A DNA stretch of 64,000 nt from Corynebacterium sp. MSK297 (GTDB lineage: Bacteria; Actinomycetota; Actinomycetes; Mycobacteriales; Mycobacteriaceae). Under the pieces are notes generated by a model. It saw only the letters and a list, made by a program, of their open reading frames with translations. It was not told the DNA's origin and did not search any database. Where the stretch lies: assembly GCF_030232885.1 (NCBI RefSeq), contig NZ_JASPGD010000001.1, positions 124,001 to 188,000 of the forward strand, given 5' to 3'. The position numbers and the translations under genes are program-made. Numbering within the stretch: position 1 is the stretch's first letter; the number at the start of each line of letters is the position of its first letter. Shown here in pieces: positions 37,832 to 47,242 of the stretch.

Positions 37832-37955
37832 GCTAAATCAAGCACCTTCCTGTGTGCGTATCTAGGTCAAATTGTGGTTGTCGGTGTAAAGCCACCGCGG
37901 CCCGAGATGAACTGCGAATCAATTTTCCATGAAGTGCTCGCCGAAAGCAGTAAAC

Positions 37956-38333
37956 CTAAGACTGCGAAGCAGGCTCCGCGGCGGCAGGTGAGGTTTGCGC
38001 CAACTCTTGATCGACGGAAGTCATTGCCATATTTCCGGCAGCTTCAATGAGAACGTCAGCCACGGTTGCATTCAAAGCGTGGCAGACTGACGCAAGAAGT
38101 TCCGAAGAAACTTCTTTGCGCCCACGCTCAAGCTCGGAAATATAACCAGGTGAAACCCGTGCCGCTTTCGCCAGCTCACGCAACGTAACCCCTTTATCAG
38201 CGCGGAAGGCACGCAGCGCTAAGCCTAAAGCCTGCCGCAACAGGGGCTCTGGCTTAGCCAAACGCTCGTGATATGCGGTGGTTTCTCCGGTGATAATCGG
38301 AGTATCAAGTACTACTGATTGAGTTGCCATCAC
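37956..38333 (-). CDS. clgR: Transcriptional activator ClgR
   Basis: An XRE-type regulator that activates clpP and other proteolysis and repair genes in actinobacteria and is itself degraded by ClpCP. Helix-turn-helix: GVTLRELAKAARVSPGYISE (about 48-67), followed by LERGRKEVSSELLASVC. The end of the protein (SPAAAEPASQS) is short and Ala/Ser-rich, resembling the C-terminal degron reported for this family, which is inference. 125 residues from GTG 38333, or 124 from the adjacent ATG 38330. There is no ribosome site; a SigH-type promoter ends six bases upstream, so the mRNA is probably leaderless. Confidence 0.9.
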   Translation of the reverse strand: MMATQSVVLDTPIITGETTAYHERLAKPEPLLRQALGLALRAFRADKGVTLRELAKAARVSPGYISELERGRKEVSSELLASVCHALNATVADVLIEAAGNMAMTSVDQELAQTSPAAAEPASQS

Positions 38334-38338
38334 TTATT

Positions 38339-38367
38339 CCAACGATTCGAGTTCATATTTTGTTCCC
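38339..38367 (-). promoter_or_regulatory. SigH-type promoter of clgR
   Basis: On the minus strand GGGAAC (38367-38362) and CGTTGG (38344-38339) are 17 bases apart, the same layout as the sigB promoter in this window. C. glutamicum clgR is known to depend on SigH. Transcription would begin at about 38332, at the start codon. Confidence 0.65.
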
Positions 38368-38385
38368 ACCTAATGGGGTGGGAAC
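38362..38385. repeat. Perfect 9-base inverted repeat over the clgR promoter
   Basis: GTTCCCACC (38362-38370), six spacer bases, GGTGGGAAC (38377-38385). The arm nearer clgR contains the SigH -35 element, so a protein bound here could block or assist the promoter. It does not fit the published ClgR site. TATACT on the minus strand (about 38398-38393) could be a second, SigA-type -10 box. Confidence 0.75.
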
Positions 38386-38495
38386 ACCGGCTAGTATACA
38401 ACGGCTTTAAACATTAAGACTCAAAATTTCATAGCTAGCCGAACATACTAGCGACCTATCACGCCGATCCAATAATTCCCTTAAATAGCAATCGA

Positions 38496-39038
38496 CTAGG
38501 CCTTGGAAAGCGCAGATAGCAGTAGTCGCAACGCAGCTTCAACTGAGTTTTCACGCACCTGTCCGCGCGTGAGATTCGGCCATTGGTGCAACTGCACTGA
38601 TGACGATGTAGAGGTCGGCCCCGCGATCGCAATGTAGACATCGCCAGCAGGATGCCCTTCAGCCGGACCAGGCCCTGCCACACCAGTAAGAGATACTGCC
38701 CAATCACTCCTGCATGCCTTGCGGGCACCCCCAGCCATCGCTTGCGCGCACTCGGCAGATATTACCCCGTAGCGCGTAATCAGATCACGATCAACGCCGG
38801 CCAGCAACACCTTGAGCTCGGCAGAATAGGTAACTAGCCCTCCTTGTAAAACCGCAGATGCCCCGGGTACATCTGCAAGGCGCGCTGCCAATCCACCTGC
38901 CGTCAAGGATTCACACGTCGCCAGGGTTTGGCTTCGGGATTCCAACAGCTTTAACACTGCGCGGGCATCACCATCTCGCGCATCGTCGCAGGCATTATCA
39001 CGGCAGTCCCCAGTGTATGCACTCCGAAATGCAGGCAT
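38496..39038 (-). CDS. cinA: CinA C-terminal-domain protein (nicotinamide-nucleotide amidase, PncC-like)
   Basis: A stand-alone amidase domain that hydrolyses nicotinamide mononucleotide to nicotinate mononucleotide in related proteins. The signature segments are TLATCESLTAGGLAARLADV (about 39-58), VLQGGLVTYSAELK, GVISAECAQAMAGGARK and SLTGVAGPGP. It has 180 residues, with a longer, Asp/Arg-rich N-terminus (1-25) than usual, so a downstream start is possible. It begins three bases after the pgsA stop and is followed by clgR. The pgsA-cinA-clgR order is conserved in actinobacteria. Confidence 0.9.
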   Translation of the reverse strand: MPAFRSAYTGDCRDNACDDARDGDARAVLKLLESRSQTLATCESLTAGGLAARLADVPGASAVLQGGLVTYSAELKVLLAGVDRDLITRYGVISAECAQAMAGGARKACRSDWAVSLTGVAGPGPAEGHPAGDVYIAIAGPTSTSSSVQLHQWPNLTRGQVRENSVEAALRLLLSALSKA

Positions 39039-39041
39039 GAT

Positions 39042-39602
39042 TTAATTCTCCCGCTGCGAATCACGCAGATAGGCAAAGCCGGTCCATACAGTCACCACGA
39101 CGGCAGCCAGCATGACCAATAGCGTCGGCACGTCCATCCAGCTTGGCAGTGGACATAGGTAGAACGCGACAGCGAGCGCTTGCAGCGCGGTTTTTAGCTT
39201 GCCGCCTTGGCTAGCTGGGACTACTTTTCCACGACGCAAAAGCGCAAAGCGCCAGACGGTGATTCCGAATTCACGAATTAAAATGACGACCGTTATCCAC
39301 ACCGAAAGCTCACCGATAATATTCAAGCTCACCAAAGCAGAAGTCATCAGTGCTTTGTCGGCAATCGGGTCGGCAATCTTGCCGAAATTTGTGACCAATC
39401 CGCGTGCTCGCGCGATATCGCCATCGAGCTTATCGGTAATCATGAGCGCGGCAAAAACCAAGAACGCCGCCCACATCCAGCCAATTTCGGTGCCCCCGCC
39501 CGCTAGAACGAGCCACACAAAGACCGGGATAAAGGCGATCCGCAAACTCGTGAGAACGTTTGGGAGATTTAGGTTAGACGGCTTCGCAGCTGGGGTACTC
39601 AC
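39042..39602 (-). CDS. pgsA: CDP-alcohol phosphatidyltransferase (PgsA-like)
   Basis: An integral membrane enzyme that moves a phosphatidyl group from CDP-diacylglycerol to an alcohol, probably glycerol 3-phosphate. The family motif D-x2-D-G-x2-A-R-x8-G-x3-D-x3-D is complete in DKLDGDIARARGLVTNFGKI followed by ADPIADK. There are about five hydrophobic helices and 186 residues, as expected. GTG 39602 is the likely start. It is the second gene of a terC-pgsA-cinA-clgR series, 36 bases after the terC stop. Actinobacteria have several paralogues, so the acceptor is assigned only by position. Confidence 0.88.
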   Translation of the reverse strand: MSTPAAKPSNLNLPNVLTSLRIAFIPVFVWLVLAGGGTEIGWMWAAFLVFAALMITDKLDGDIARARGLVTNFGKIADPIADKALMTSALVSLNIIGELSVWITVVILIREFGITVWRFALLRRGKVVPASQGGKLKTALQALAVAFYLCPLPSWMDVPTLLVMLAAVVVTVWTGFAYLRDSQREN

Positions 39603-39638
39603 ACACCTGATCCTACCCCGTTCCGATTCACCTTTTGC

Positions 39639-40658
39639 CTAGACCCCCGGTCGATGTGTGCGGGTATCAATTGCACCTTGTGCGACATCCCGACGAGATT
39701 TGATCACCGAGGCAACCACCGTCACTACCAGTGTCAAGACAATAAAGATTAGCGAGCCAATTGTGGAAATCTCTGGCACTGACAAGTTTTCTCCACCATT
39801 GATAAACGGCAGATTATTTTCGTGCAGCGCATGCAGCAGTAGTTTGATACCGATGAATCCCAAGATCACACCCAAACCGTATGCCAAGTAAATCAAGCGA
39901 TCCAGTAAACCATCAAGCAAGAAATACAATTGCCGCAAGCCCATGAGGGAAAAAGCATTCGCCGCGAATACCAGATAAGCCTCGGTGGTGATTCCGTAAA
40001 TTGCCGGGATCGAGTCGAATGCAAACATGACATCCACGAAACCGATGGCCAGAAGTGCGACCAGCAGTGGAGTGACCGCCAGTTTTCCTGCGTTACGCAC
40101 GACCAAATTATCGCCCTGGTAATCCTTCGTGACCGGCATGACCTTACGGATCATTGTGATGACCAGCATGTCATTTGGATGAGTCTCCGGTTTGTCACGG
40201 AACTCATCGATCACCAACCTGATGGCGATGTACAGCAAAAAGATCGCAAATACATAAAAAATATCTGACCAGGCAGAGATAAGCGCTGAACCCGCAAGGA
40301 TAAAGATCAAGCGGAAAATGAGGGCCAGAATAATGCCGATCAGCAATACCTTCTGCTGGTATTGTCTCGGCACCTGAAATGCCCCGATAATCAAGGCAAA
40401 CACAAAGAGGTTGTCAATCGACAACGCCTTTTCGGTCACATAACCAGTGAAATATTCAATGCCGTGCCGCGCGTCCCATCCAAACCACACGACGACACCG
40501 AACAATAAGGCGATCCCGATATAAAACGCTGACCAGAAACCGGCCTCTTTCAGCGTGGGCGCATGCGGTGTGCGAACGTGAGTATAGAAATCAAATATGA
40601 AAAACCCAGCAATGGCTGCGATAGTAATCAGCCAAACAACGAGTGGTACTCCCACCAC
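39639..40658 (-). CDS. TerC family integral membrane protein
   Basis: The TerC/Alx family exports manganese or helps metalate secreted enzymes in other bacteria. It has 339 residues and about nine hydrophobic helices. Hallmark segments are EKALSIDNLFVFALIIGAFQ and DVMFAFDSIPAIYGIT, with the acidic residues thought to bind metal. GTG 40658 or GTG 40655 is the start; the ribosome site GGAGG at 40661-40665 is spaced better for the second. Its 290-base upstream region contains a yybP-ykoY-like aptamer and a hairpin that covers this ribosome site, so manganese control of translation is likely. Confidence 0.93.
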   Translation of the reverse strand: MVGVPLVVWLITIAAIAGFFIFDFYTHVRTPHAPTLKEAGFWSAFYIGIALLFGVVVWFGWDARHGIEYFTGYVTEKALSIDNLFVFALIIGAFQVPRQYQQKVLLIGIILALIFRLIFILAGSALISAWSDIFYVFAIFLLYIAIRLVIDEFRDKPETHPNDMLVITMIRKVMPVTKDYQGDNLVVRNAGKLAVTPLLVALLAIGFVDVMFAFDSIPAIYGITTEAYLVFAANAFSLMGLRQLYFLLDGLLDRLIYLAYGLGVILGFIGIKLLLHALHENNLPFINGGENLSVPEISTIGSLIFIVLTLVVTVVASVIKSRRDVAQGAIDTRTHRPGV

Positions 40659-40692
40659 GACCTCCGGTCAGCATGTAGATGGACCAGAGGTC
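40659..40692 (-). promoter_or_regulatory. Hairpin that sequesters the terC ribosome binding site
   Basis: On the minus strand GACCTCTGGTC (40692-40682) pairs with GACCGGAGGTC (40669-40659) over 11 pairs with one G-U wobble and a 12-base loop. The second arm contains the terC Shine-Dalgarno GGAGG, directly before the GTG start. In the paired state the ribosome could not bind. Confidence 0.7.
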
Positions 40693-40781
40693 TCTCCTGC
40701 CCACAACCCGCACACGGACAACTCAGGAACAATCACGTATTCCGAGGCAATAGCTGTTGCCGCCATTGCTGCGCAAAGAGC

Positions 40782-40895
40782 CCAAACTCTTTCGCGTTCT
40801 CCCTTGCCACGTGGGGTGGGCCGACAGAACCGGGTGCCAGCAAAGACGCTGCCACCGTGTTGACGATTACTGTCGCGTTGAGGATACTCCCCTCC
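40782..40895 (-). ncRNA. Putative yybP-ykoY (manganese) riboswitch in the terC leader
   Basis: On the minus strand the leader has GGAGGGGAGTATCC (from 40895), then CGTCAACACGGTGGC, and about 75 bases later GGCAAGGGAGAACGCG (from 40808). The GGGGAGTA box and the distal GCAAGG/AGA segment recall the yybP-ykoY aptamer, which frequently precedes terC-family genes and binds Mn2+. The boundaries are approximate. I recognise it by eye; a covariance-model search would decide. The flanking bases 40896-40948 and 40693-40781 hold no gene. Confidence 0.6.
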
Positions 40896-40948
40896 ATGAA
40901 CTGCTCTACAGTTTAGCGCACTCCAAAGCGAACCCCGATAACCACGCT

Positions 40949-43900
40949 TTAAAACGCCGATGAGGTGGGATTATAGGAAGCCTTAGATACTTGTCGCGCT
41001 CCTGTACCATTTGATGAGTCATCCTCGGCAGTCTCACCAAGGTGAGCCTCCTGTTCTTGCACTTCCTTCGGAGCCTCAGCTGGATCCGCACCTTTGATCA
41101 TCCAAATGGTCGTATCCAGCTCTTCTGGTTTGGTCAACACTTCGCGTGCTTTAGAGCCTTCTGAAGGGCCGACGATTCCACGAGTTTCCATCAAATCCAT
41201 CAAACGACCAGCTTTGGCGAAACCGATACGCAACTTCCTCTGCAGCATCGACGTGGATCCCAGTCCGGAGGTCACAACCAACTCGACGGCTTCCAGCAAG
41301 TCATCCATGTCTTTGCCGATATCGTCGTCAATCGCCTTCTTCGCCTCAGCTTGTTTATCCTCGGTCACGCCCTCGGTATAGTCTGGCTCCCCTTGCGCCT
41401 TAGCCGCTTCTACCACGGCGTAGACCTCGTCATCGGATACAAAGGCACCCTGCATGCGCACTGGACGTCCACCCTGCGGAATGAACAGGCCATCACCCAT
41501 ACCAATCAGTTGTTCGGCACCGGTCTGGTCCAAAATCACGCGCGAGTCCGTCGACGACGACGTCGCAAATGCCAAACGCGATGGCACGTTAGTTTTGATC
41601 AGACCGGTCACGACATCGACCGACGGGCGCTGGGTGGCCAATACCAGGTGGATACCCGCCGCGCGCGCTTTTTGTGTGATGCGCACGATCGATTCTTCAA
41701 TCTCTTTCGGTGCTGTCATCATCAGATCTGCCAACTCATCAACGACACACACAATGAATGGATAGGGTTCCATCACACGCTCAGAGCCCGCAGGTGCCTG
41801 CACCTGACCGGTACGGACCTTGTGGTTGAAGTCTTTGATGTGGCGGACTCGCGCCGACCGCATGTCCTGGTAACGTTGCTCCATTTCCTCCACCAACCAC
41901 TGCAATGCGGCCGCTGCCTTCTTTGGTTGGGTGATAATTGGCGTGATCAGGTGTGGAATACCCTCATAGGGAGTCAATTCCACCATTTTTGGATCCACCA
42001 AAATCAAGCGCACATCATCCGGGGTCGCACGTGTGAGCAGCGAGACCAGCATGGAGTTAACGAATGCCGATTTACCAGAACCCGTCGAACCGGCAACGAG
42101 TAAGTGTGGCATCTTCTGAATAGACGACGAGATAAATTCGCCTTCGATATCTTTACCCAATCCAACCAGCGTTGGATCCTCGTCGCCAGCGATAACCTCA
42201 GATTCCAGAACATCGCGCAACCGCACGATCTCACGATCAGAATTTGGCACCTCGATACCAACTGCCGATTTACCCGGAATTGGCGCCAAAATACGCACGT
42301 TTCCTGTCGCTACCGCGTAAGCCAGGTTCGACTGCAAGTTAGTAATCTTGCTGACTTTCACACCTGGCCCCAGCTCAACGATATACCGAGTCACTGTCGG
42401 GCCACGAGTGAAACCAGTAACTTCTGCATCCACCTTGAACTCTGCAAAACAGGCATCGATGGCTTCAATAGTGCGATCATTAGTTTCGGTGCGCGTCTTC
42501 GGTGCACGCCCAGGCTCCAATAATCCCGGTGATGGAATCGCATATTCAACCGGCTCAATCGCCGCTTCCGAATTCAACTCTGCTCCGTCTGCCGGATCCG
42601 CGTCCACGCCCTCTGGCACTGTCTGTGCGGTGTGCGGAGCGTGCGAAGCCTTTGTCTGCGGTACCGGCTTTTTCTGTTGGTGCAAACTATCCTGCGCTTG
42701 GGCCACAGCATCGCGAGATTCTGTTGAAAGCACCTCAGTTTGTTCCGAACCAACGCTGGTAGAAGAGTTATCCGAACCGGCACGCGAGGATTCGAGTACT
42801 ACTGGAATCTCGTCGGTATCACTCACTGACGGTGCACGCCGTGCTCCCGCACTAGCCGCCGAGGATGACTCGCTGCGTGCGGGTACGCCAGTATTTCGCA
42901 ATACCTCAGTCTGTTCTCCCCGCCGGTTATCCAACGCCGAATCGGTACGCGCCTTGTGCCCAGCAGTGCTTGGTTGCTGGTTGGCTGGTGCAAGAGCGCG
43001 CGCAGCATCCACGGGTACTGTCCTTCGGCCCGCAGAACGATCTGGTCGCACGACAGGTGTCGCACGCAATGGTGCACGACGACGCGGCCGAGGCCCTCCG
43101 GAAACAATGGCATCGATGTCTTCATCAACATGGCCATAGGCATCATCTAGCTCTACGGAACCCTCATCACATGCTTCTGTATCGCCAGCTTTGCCAGAAA
43201 CTGCCTCGCGAAGGTACTCAACCAATTCTTTGACGGTGATCCCGGTGACTTTCAAGGCTCCGTAAATAATCACCAAAAACAGTAAAGGCACCGCTACATA
43301 TGAACTAAATCCGGCGGCTAAGGCACCACCTGTCCAGGCCCCAAGTGCACCACCGCCGACAAATCGTTCCGCCCAGGAATCTGGCGCACCAGAAAAGAGG
43401 TGAATTAACCCCAGCATCGACACCACAATCAAACCGGTACCGACGCTGACGCGCACGCGATTTTCTAATGCCACTCGCTTTCCAGAAAACAGGGCAGCCG
43501 CCGCGACTACCAAAGCCACGGGAATCACAAAAGCGCCAGCGCCCAATACTGCATGGGTAGCCGTCGCGATGCCACGCCCGATGAATCCAGCGATATCAAG
43601 CCAAACCGAGGCCCCCAACACTATGGCGATACCAATTAAGACCAACGCGATCGCATCGGAGCGTGACGACGGGCCACTGGCAGCCTTCTGCGCTGTCGAT
43701 ACCTCATCGCCGAATTCATCAGTCTCTGGCGACTCGAGGTTCGGGCAAACCGAAGATTCTATTTTCTTCGGGTTTTTATTCGGCTTTACGGAACTATCAG
43801 GAGCACCCGCAGAATAGAGGTCCTCATCAAGTTTTCCGTGGCCATCTTCGTTCGCTACGACTTTTTTGTCGTACTCGGCATACTCGTCGTATTCTTCATC

Positions 43901-44248
43901 GGATTGCCCAATATTGCCAAACTTCGTCAGCGCTTCAGCTGTTTTAGAAAAAATCGACCCAATCCCTGATCCGACTGCCCGAAATGCGCTCCCCGTACGC
44001 TCGTGCGAGGTGTTCGCAGCGCGATGAGAAGAACCAAATACTGCCGTTTCAGGATGTGTGGATTCCACCTTTGTCACCGAGCCCTGCGTAGACTTACCAG
44101 CAGCTCGTGTCGACGCAGCGCTACCGCTCGCCTTAGCCTCCGTACGGCTGGTGCGGCTGCGCGCCGCCGGGCGGGTGGAATCAGAACGGAATTTCTTGCG
44201 CTCACTACCACCTCGAGTATTGCGTGGGCTGGTGGATTTTACAGACAT
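40949..44248 (-). CDS. ftsK: DNA translocase FtsK
   Basis: A septum-anchored, ATP-driven DNA pump that clears chromosome ends from the closing septum and triggers XerCD dimer resolution. It has 1099 residues. There are four or five N-terminal membrane helices at about 200-350, after a 190-residue charged lead. The Pro/Ser/Ala-rich linker runs from about 380 to 590. The motor domain has Walker [16 protein letters not shown] and [20 protein letters not shown]. The C-terminal gamma winged helix reads [20 protein letters not shown] and begins about 80 residues before the end. The long charged N-terminus before the helices is larger than in E. coli. Confidence 0.95.
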   Translation of the reverse strand: MSVKSTSPRNTRGGSERKKFRSDSTRPAARSRTSRTEAKASGSAASTRAAGKSTQGSVTKVESTHPETAVFGSSHRAANTSHERTGSAFRAVGSGIGSIFSKTAEALTKFGNIGQSDEEYDEYAEYDKKVVANEDGHGKLDEDLYSAGAPDSSVKPNKNPKKIESSVCPNLESPETDEFGDEVSTAQKAASGPSSRSDAIALVLIGIAIVLGASVWLDIAGFIGRGIATATHAVLGAGAFVIPVALVVAAAALFSGKRVALENRVRVSVGTGLIVVSMLGLIHLFSGAPDSWAERFVGGGALGAWTGGALAAGFSSYVAVPLLFLVIIYGALKVTGITVKELVEYLREAVSGKAGDTEACDEGSVELDDAYGHVDEDIDAIVSGGPRPRRRAPLRATPVVRPDRSAGRRTVPVDAARALAPANQQPSTAGHKARTDSALDNRRGEQTEVLRNTGVPARSESSSAASAGARRAPSVSDTDEIPVVLESSRAGSDNSSTSVGSEQTEVLSTESRDAVAQAQDSLHQQKKPVPQTKASHAPHTAQTVPEGVDADPADGAELNSEAAIEPVEYAIPSPGLLEPGRAPKTRTETNDRTIEAIDACFAEFKVDAEVTGFTRGPTVTRYIVELGPGVKVSKITNLQSNLAYAVATGNVRILAPIPGKSAVGIEVPNSDREIVRLRDVLESEVIAGDEDPTLVGLGKDIEGEFISSSIQKMPHLLVAGSTGSGKSAFVNSMLVSLLTRATPDDVRLILVDPKMVELTPYEGIPHLITPIITQPKKAAAALQWLVEEMEQRYQDMRSARVRHIKDFNHKVRTGQVQAPAGSERVMEPYPFIVCVVDELADLMMTAPKEIEESIVRITQKARAAGIHLVLATQRPSVDVVTGLIKTNVPSRLAFATSSSTDSRVILDQTGAEQLIGMGDGLFIPQGGRPVRMQGAFVSDDEVYAVVEAAKAQGEPDYTEGVTEDKQAEAKKAIDDDIGKDMDDLLEAVELVVTSGLGSTSMLQRKLRIGFAKAGRLMDLMETRGIVGPSEGSKAREVLTKPEELDTTIWMIKGADPAEAPKEVQEQEAHLGETAEDDSSNGTGARQVSKASYNPTSSAF

Positions 44249-44333
44249 GACCCATACCCTAATACCTCAATGCTCAATTTTCCCAAGCGCCACACCATTT
44301 CCACGAATTGACTTACATACCTGTAAGTCAAGT

Positions 44334-44960
44334 CTATAAACTAGACCGAACAATTTTCGCAGTATCTCCACTCATCTCAACATCAACAGAGTCCCTACCA
44401 AAGACCCACAACACGAGCTCCCCGATATCACCGGACACGCGGGCGACAGCATCACCTTGGTCAACCACTCCCCGCGCACCACCGATGGCCAGGGGAGCTA
44501 AGCTTGTTGGACCCAATATGACCGGTAACTCCGAATGCCGAAGTAGCACCTTCGCCAGCAACGGCAATGACTTGGATAAAGCAGCAGTCGCTGCTGGTTC
44601 AAGTACACGTGGGCTCCACGACTGGCGGGCACGACGAACATCTTCATGGTGCACGAAATGCTCAGCTGCATTCATCGTGCGATCAGCAAGCCGGAGCGGT
44701 GAAAATTTCGGCGGTCCAGCGCGCCAGTGTTGTACCAACTGTGCATAGTCCTGCTTTTTCACCTTATTCTGCACCCTCACAAGGTGATTTTTCAACGGCG
44801 AAATCACCATCCCCGCAGCAGCATCTGGGCGGTGTTCACGAACCCATAAATGCGCAGCCAAATCGGTAGTCGTCCACCCAGAGCACAAGGTAGGTGCTTG
44901 TGGACCGACTTCGAGGAGAAGGTCGGCCAATAGCTGGCGCTCAGAATCAGAAAAAGACAT
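44334..44960 (-). CDS. TIGR03085-type metal-binding protein (DinB/mycothiol-isomerase-like)
   Basis: A DinB-superfamily four-helix protein, 208 residues. Histidines likely to bind a metal are in TLCSGWTTTDLAAHLWVRE (about 24-42) and AAEHFVHHEDVRR (about 98-110). The TLCSGW ... AAHLWVREHRPDA pattern is the signature of actinobacterial TIGR03085, related to mycothiol-dependent maleylpyruvate isomerase. The reaction is unknown; thiol transfer with mycothiol is possible. ATG 44960 lies inside the 3' arm of a perfect stem-loop that follows the rnj gene. There is no separate ribosome site, which is unusual. Confidence 0.75.
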   Translation of the reverse strand: MSFSDSERQLLADLLLEVGPQAPTLCSGWTTTDLAAHLWVREHRPDAAAGMVISPLKNHLVRVQNKVKKQDYAQLVQHWRAGPPKFSPLRLADRTMNAAEHFVHHEDVRRARQSWSPRVLEPAATAALSKSLPLLAKVLLRHSELPVILGPTSLAPLAIGGARGVVDQGDAVARVSGDIGELVLWVFGRDSVDVEMSGDTAKIVRSSL

Positions 44961-44991
44961 GTCCCCAGGTTACCCCCAGGGACATGTCTTT
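44953..44991 (-). terminator. Perfect 13-base stem-loop after rnj, overlapping the next start codon
   Basis: On the minus strand AAAGACATGTCCC (44991-44979) pairs perfectly with GGGACATGTCTTT (44965-44953) around a 13-base loop, and TTTTT closes the arm: the form of an intrinsic terminator. The downstream arm contains the ATG (44960) of the DinB-like gene. It could end most rnj transcripts, attenuate the next gene or hide its start codon. Confidence 0.7.
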
Positions 44992-45025
44992 CTGAACTAT
45001 CTACACAGGCTAAAAAGCCAGAGAC

Positions 45026-47242
45026 TTAGATAGATTCACGTGAGTTATCAACTTCCTCATCATCCACGATCTCGATCTCCGAGGCCATTGGGACGACGGT
45101 CGGCAGAATCACTGGCTCACGCTTCCAGTTCTGCTCAATGAAACGGGAGACCTTACGGCGAAGCTTCTGCACCATGCGGTAGGTATCGTTTTCGCCCTCG
45201 GCGGCCAGATCATTCATGGTGTTATCCACAAGTTCGACTACCTGTGGAATAAGCGCACGGTCGTCTTCTGCAAAGCCTGTGGTTTCAACGCGTGGCCGCT
45301 CCAGCAACTGTGAGGTGCGGTTGTCGACCACACAGGTAATTGACACCACACCGCCAGCCCCAAGGCTGGTGCGATCAGCGAGGGTGTCGGCATCCACGTT
45401 GCCCATGTTCACGCCGTCGACGTAGAGGTTACCAACGGTCTTCTGGCCCACTACTTCGGCTTTGCCGTTCGCCATGTCAATAACCACGCCATTTTGTGCG
45501 AGCATAACACGCTCACGCGGCACGCCGGTGGAGATCGCTAGCTCCTTGTTTGCGCGAAGATGGCGCCACTCACCGTGAACCGGCCAGGCATTCTTCGGAC
45601 GCGCGGCGTTATACAGGAACAAAAGTTCACCAGCATAACCATGGCCTGACGAGTGCACCTTGGCATCAGCGCTGGTGATCAATTCCGCGCCGATTTGTGA
45701 CAGCATATTGATCACACCGAAAACTGCTTCTTCGTTACCCGGGATCAGTGACGACGACAGAATAATCAGATCTCCTGCACGCACCGTAATCTGCCGATGC
45801 TCACGGCGGGCCATCCGTGACAGCGCAGCCATCGGTTCTCCCTGGGTACCGGTGGTAATCAACATGGTCTTGTGCGGAGCCATCTTCGAGGCTTCCTCAA
45901 TCGGAATGATGGTGCCCTTTGGTACGCGGAGGTACCCCATCTTTTCGGCAATTTCCATGTTTCGCAGCATCGAACGTCCGTTGAACGCAACCTTACGATG
46001 CGAAGAAACAGCGGCGTCAATGGCCGCCTGAACACGGTACACGTTCGAGGCAAATGATGCAACGATCACCCGGTTTTTTGCAGACTGCACGATGCGTTTC
46101 AGTGTCGGCGCAATATCAGCCTCAGTAGCCGATACCCCAGGAACCGTGGCATTCGTAGAATCACACAGCATCAGGTCGACGCCTTCATCACCGTACCGCG
46201 ACAAGGCTGGCAGGTCCGTTGGACGGTTATCCAACGGCGTCTGGTCAAGCTTGATGTCACCGGTATGAATGATCGATCCTGCAGGCGTATTCAGCATGAT
46301 GCCCAATGCATCTGGGATCGAGTGGTTAACTGCCCAGAACCGGCACCGGAACGGCCCGTAATTCACGTCAGATTTTTCATTAACTTCCACCAGCTTTGGT
46401 TTCTGGCGGTGTTCTTTCGTCTTCGCCGCGATCAGCGCGAGGGTGAATTTGGATGCGACGATTGGAATGTCCGGACGTAGCTTAAGTAACCACGGGATAG
46501 CACCGATATGATCCTCGTGGGCGTGGGTCACGACCAATGCTTCAACTTTGTCAATTTTTTTCTCGATTGGTCCGAAATCCGGCAGAATCAGGTCCACACC
46601 TGGCTCTCCTGACGAGGGGAAAAGCACGCCGCAGTCGATGATCAACAATTTGCCGTCATATTCGAAGACGGTCATGTTACGGCCGATCTCCGAGATACCA
46701 CCCAGAGCATACATACGCAGCGTACCTTTTTGCTGCTGCGGTGGCTCAGGCAAGCGCTTCGTTAGATCAGCACCTTGCATCGATTTCGGGACGTTGCGAC
46801 GTCCACGGTTGTTTCCGCCATGGTTGTTTCCGCCCTGGCCGCCACCGTGGTTGTTGTTACCGCCACGCCCCCGGTTCGAACGCCCACGAGAACCGCGGCC
46901 GCGTCCCTTACCGGAATTGTTGCCGCCGCCTTTGTTGTCTTTGTTATTTCCAGAGGCGTTTTCGGCAGAGTTATCTCCCCCGGATTTTTTATTATCCGAG
47001 TTATTCGACTTGTCCTGTTTTTTGGACTTGTTCGAGTTCTTGTGGTTCCGGTTGTGGTTACCAGAATCAGCAGACTGCGAGCCACCAGATTCTGGCGTAT
47101 TTTCTGGTGGCTTAAACGACGGGTTCGGTGCAGTTTCAGCAGAACCGCTGTTCTGCGACAAAGATTGCGATACAGTTGCAGCGTCCTCCGGCGGCCCCGC
47201 CTTACGGGATACTTTCCGGGAACGAGTGCGAGATTCAGTCAT
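45026..47242 (-). CDS. rnj: Ribonuclease J
   Basis: A metallo-beta-lactamase/beta-CASP RNase for rRNA maturation and mRNA decay. The catalytic motif is THAHEDHIGAI (about 238-248), with further motifs HTGDIKLDQTP and GYAGELLFLYNAARPKNAWP. Its 738 residues include a very long disordered N-terminus of about 175 residues rich in Asn, Gly, Ser, Lys and Arg (GGGNNSGKGRGRGSRGRSNR), probably RNA-binding; without it the protein has the normal RNase J size. ATG 47242 directly abuts the dapA stop at 47243. The dapB-thyX-dapA-rnj order is typical of corynebacteria and mycobacteria. Confidence 0.93.
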   Translation of the reverse strand: MTESRTRSRKVSRKAGPPEDAATVSQSLSQNSGSAETAPNPSFKPPENTPESGGSQSADSGNHNRNHKNSNKSKKQDKSNNSDNKKSGGDNSAENASGNNKDNKGGGNNSGKGRGRGSRGRSNRGRGGNNNHGGGQGGNNHGGNNRGRRNVPKSMQGADLTKRLPEPPQQQKGTLRMYALGGISEIGRNMTVFEYDGKLLIIDCGVLFPSSGEPGVDLILPDFGPIEKKIDKVEALVVTHAHEDHIGAIPWLLKLRPDIPIVASKFTLALIAAKTKEHRQKPKLVEVNEKSDVNYGPFRCRFWAVNHSIPDALGIMLNTPAGSIIHTGDIKLDQTPLDNRPTDLPALSRYGDEGVDLMLCDSTNATVPGVSATEADIAPTLKRIVQSAKNRVIVASFASNVYRVQAAIDAAVSSHRKVAFNGRSMLRNMEIAEKMGYLRVPKGTIIPIEEASKMAPHKTMLITTGTQGEPMAALSRMARREHRQITVRAGDLIILSSSLIPGNEEAVFGVINMLSQIGAELITSADAKVHSSGHGYAGELLFLYNAARPKNAWPVHGEWRHLRANKELAISTGVPRERVMLAQNGVVIDMANGKAEVVGQKTVGNLYVDGVNMGNVDADTLADRTSLGAGGVVSITCVVDNRTSQLLERPRVETTGFAEDDRALIPQVVELVDNTMNDLAAEGENDTYRMVQKLRRKVSRFIEQNWKREPVILPTVVPMASEIEIVDDEEVDNSRESI

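Noticed and set aside
40563..40916. 117-codon frame on the plus strand over the terC leader
   Set aside because: It covers the riboswitch-like leader and part of terC in antisense and has no supporting signal.
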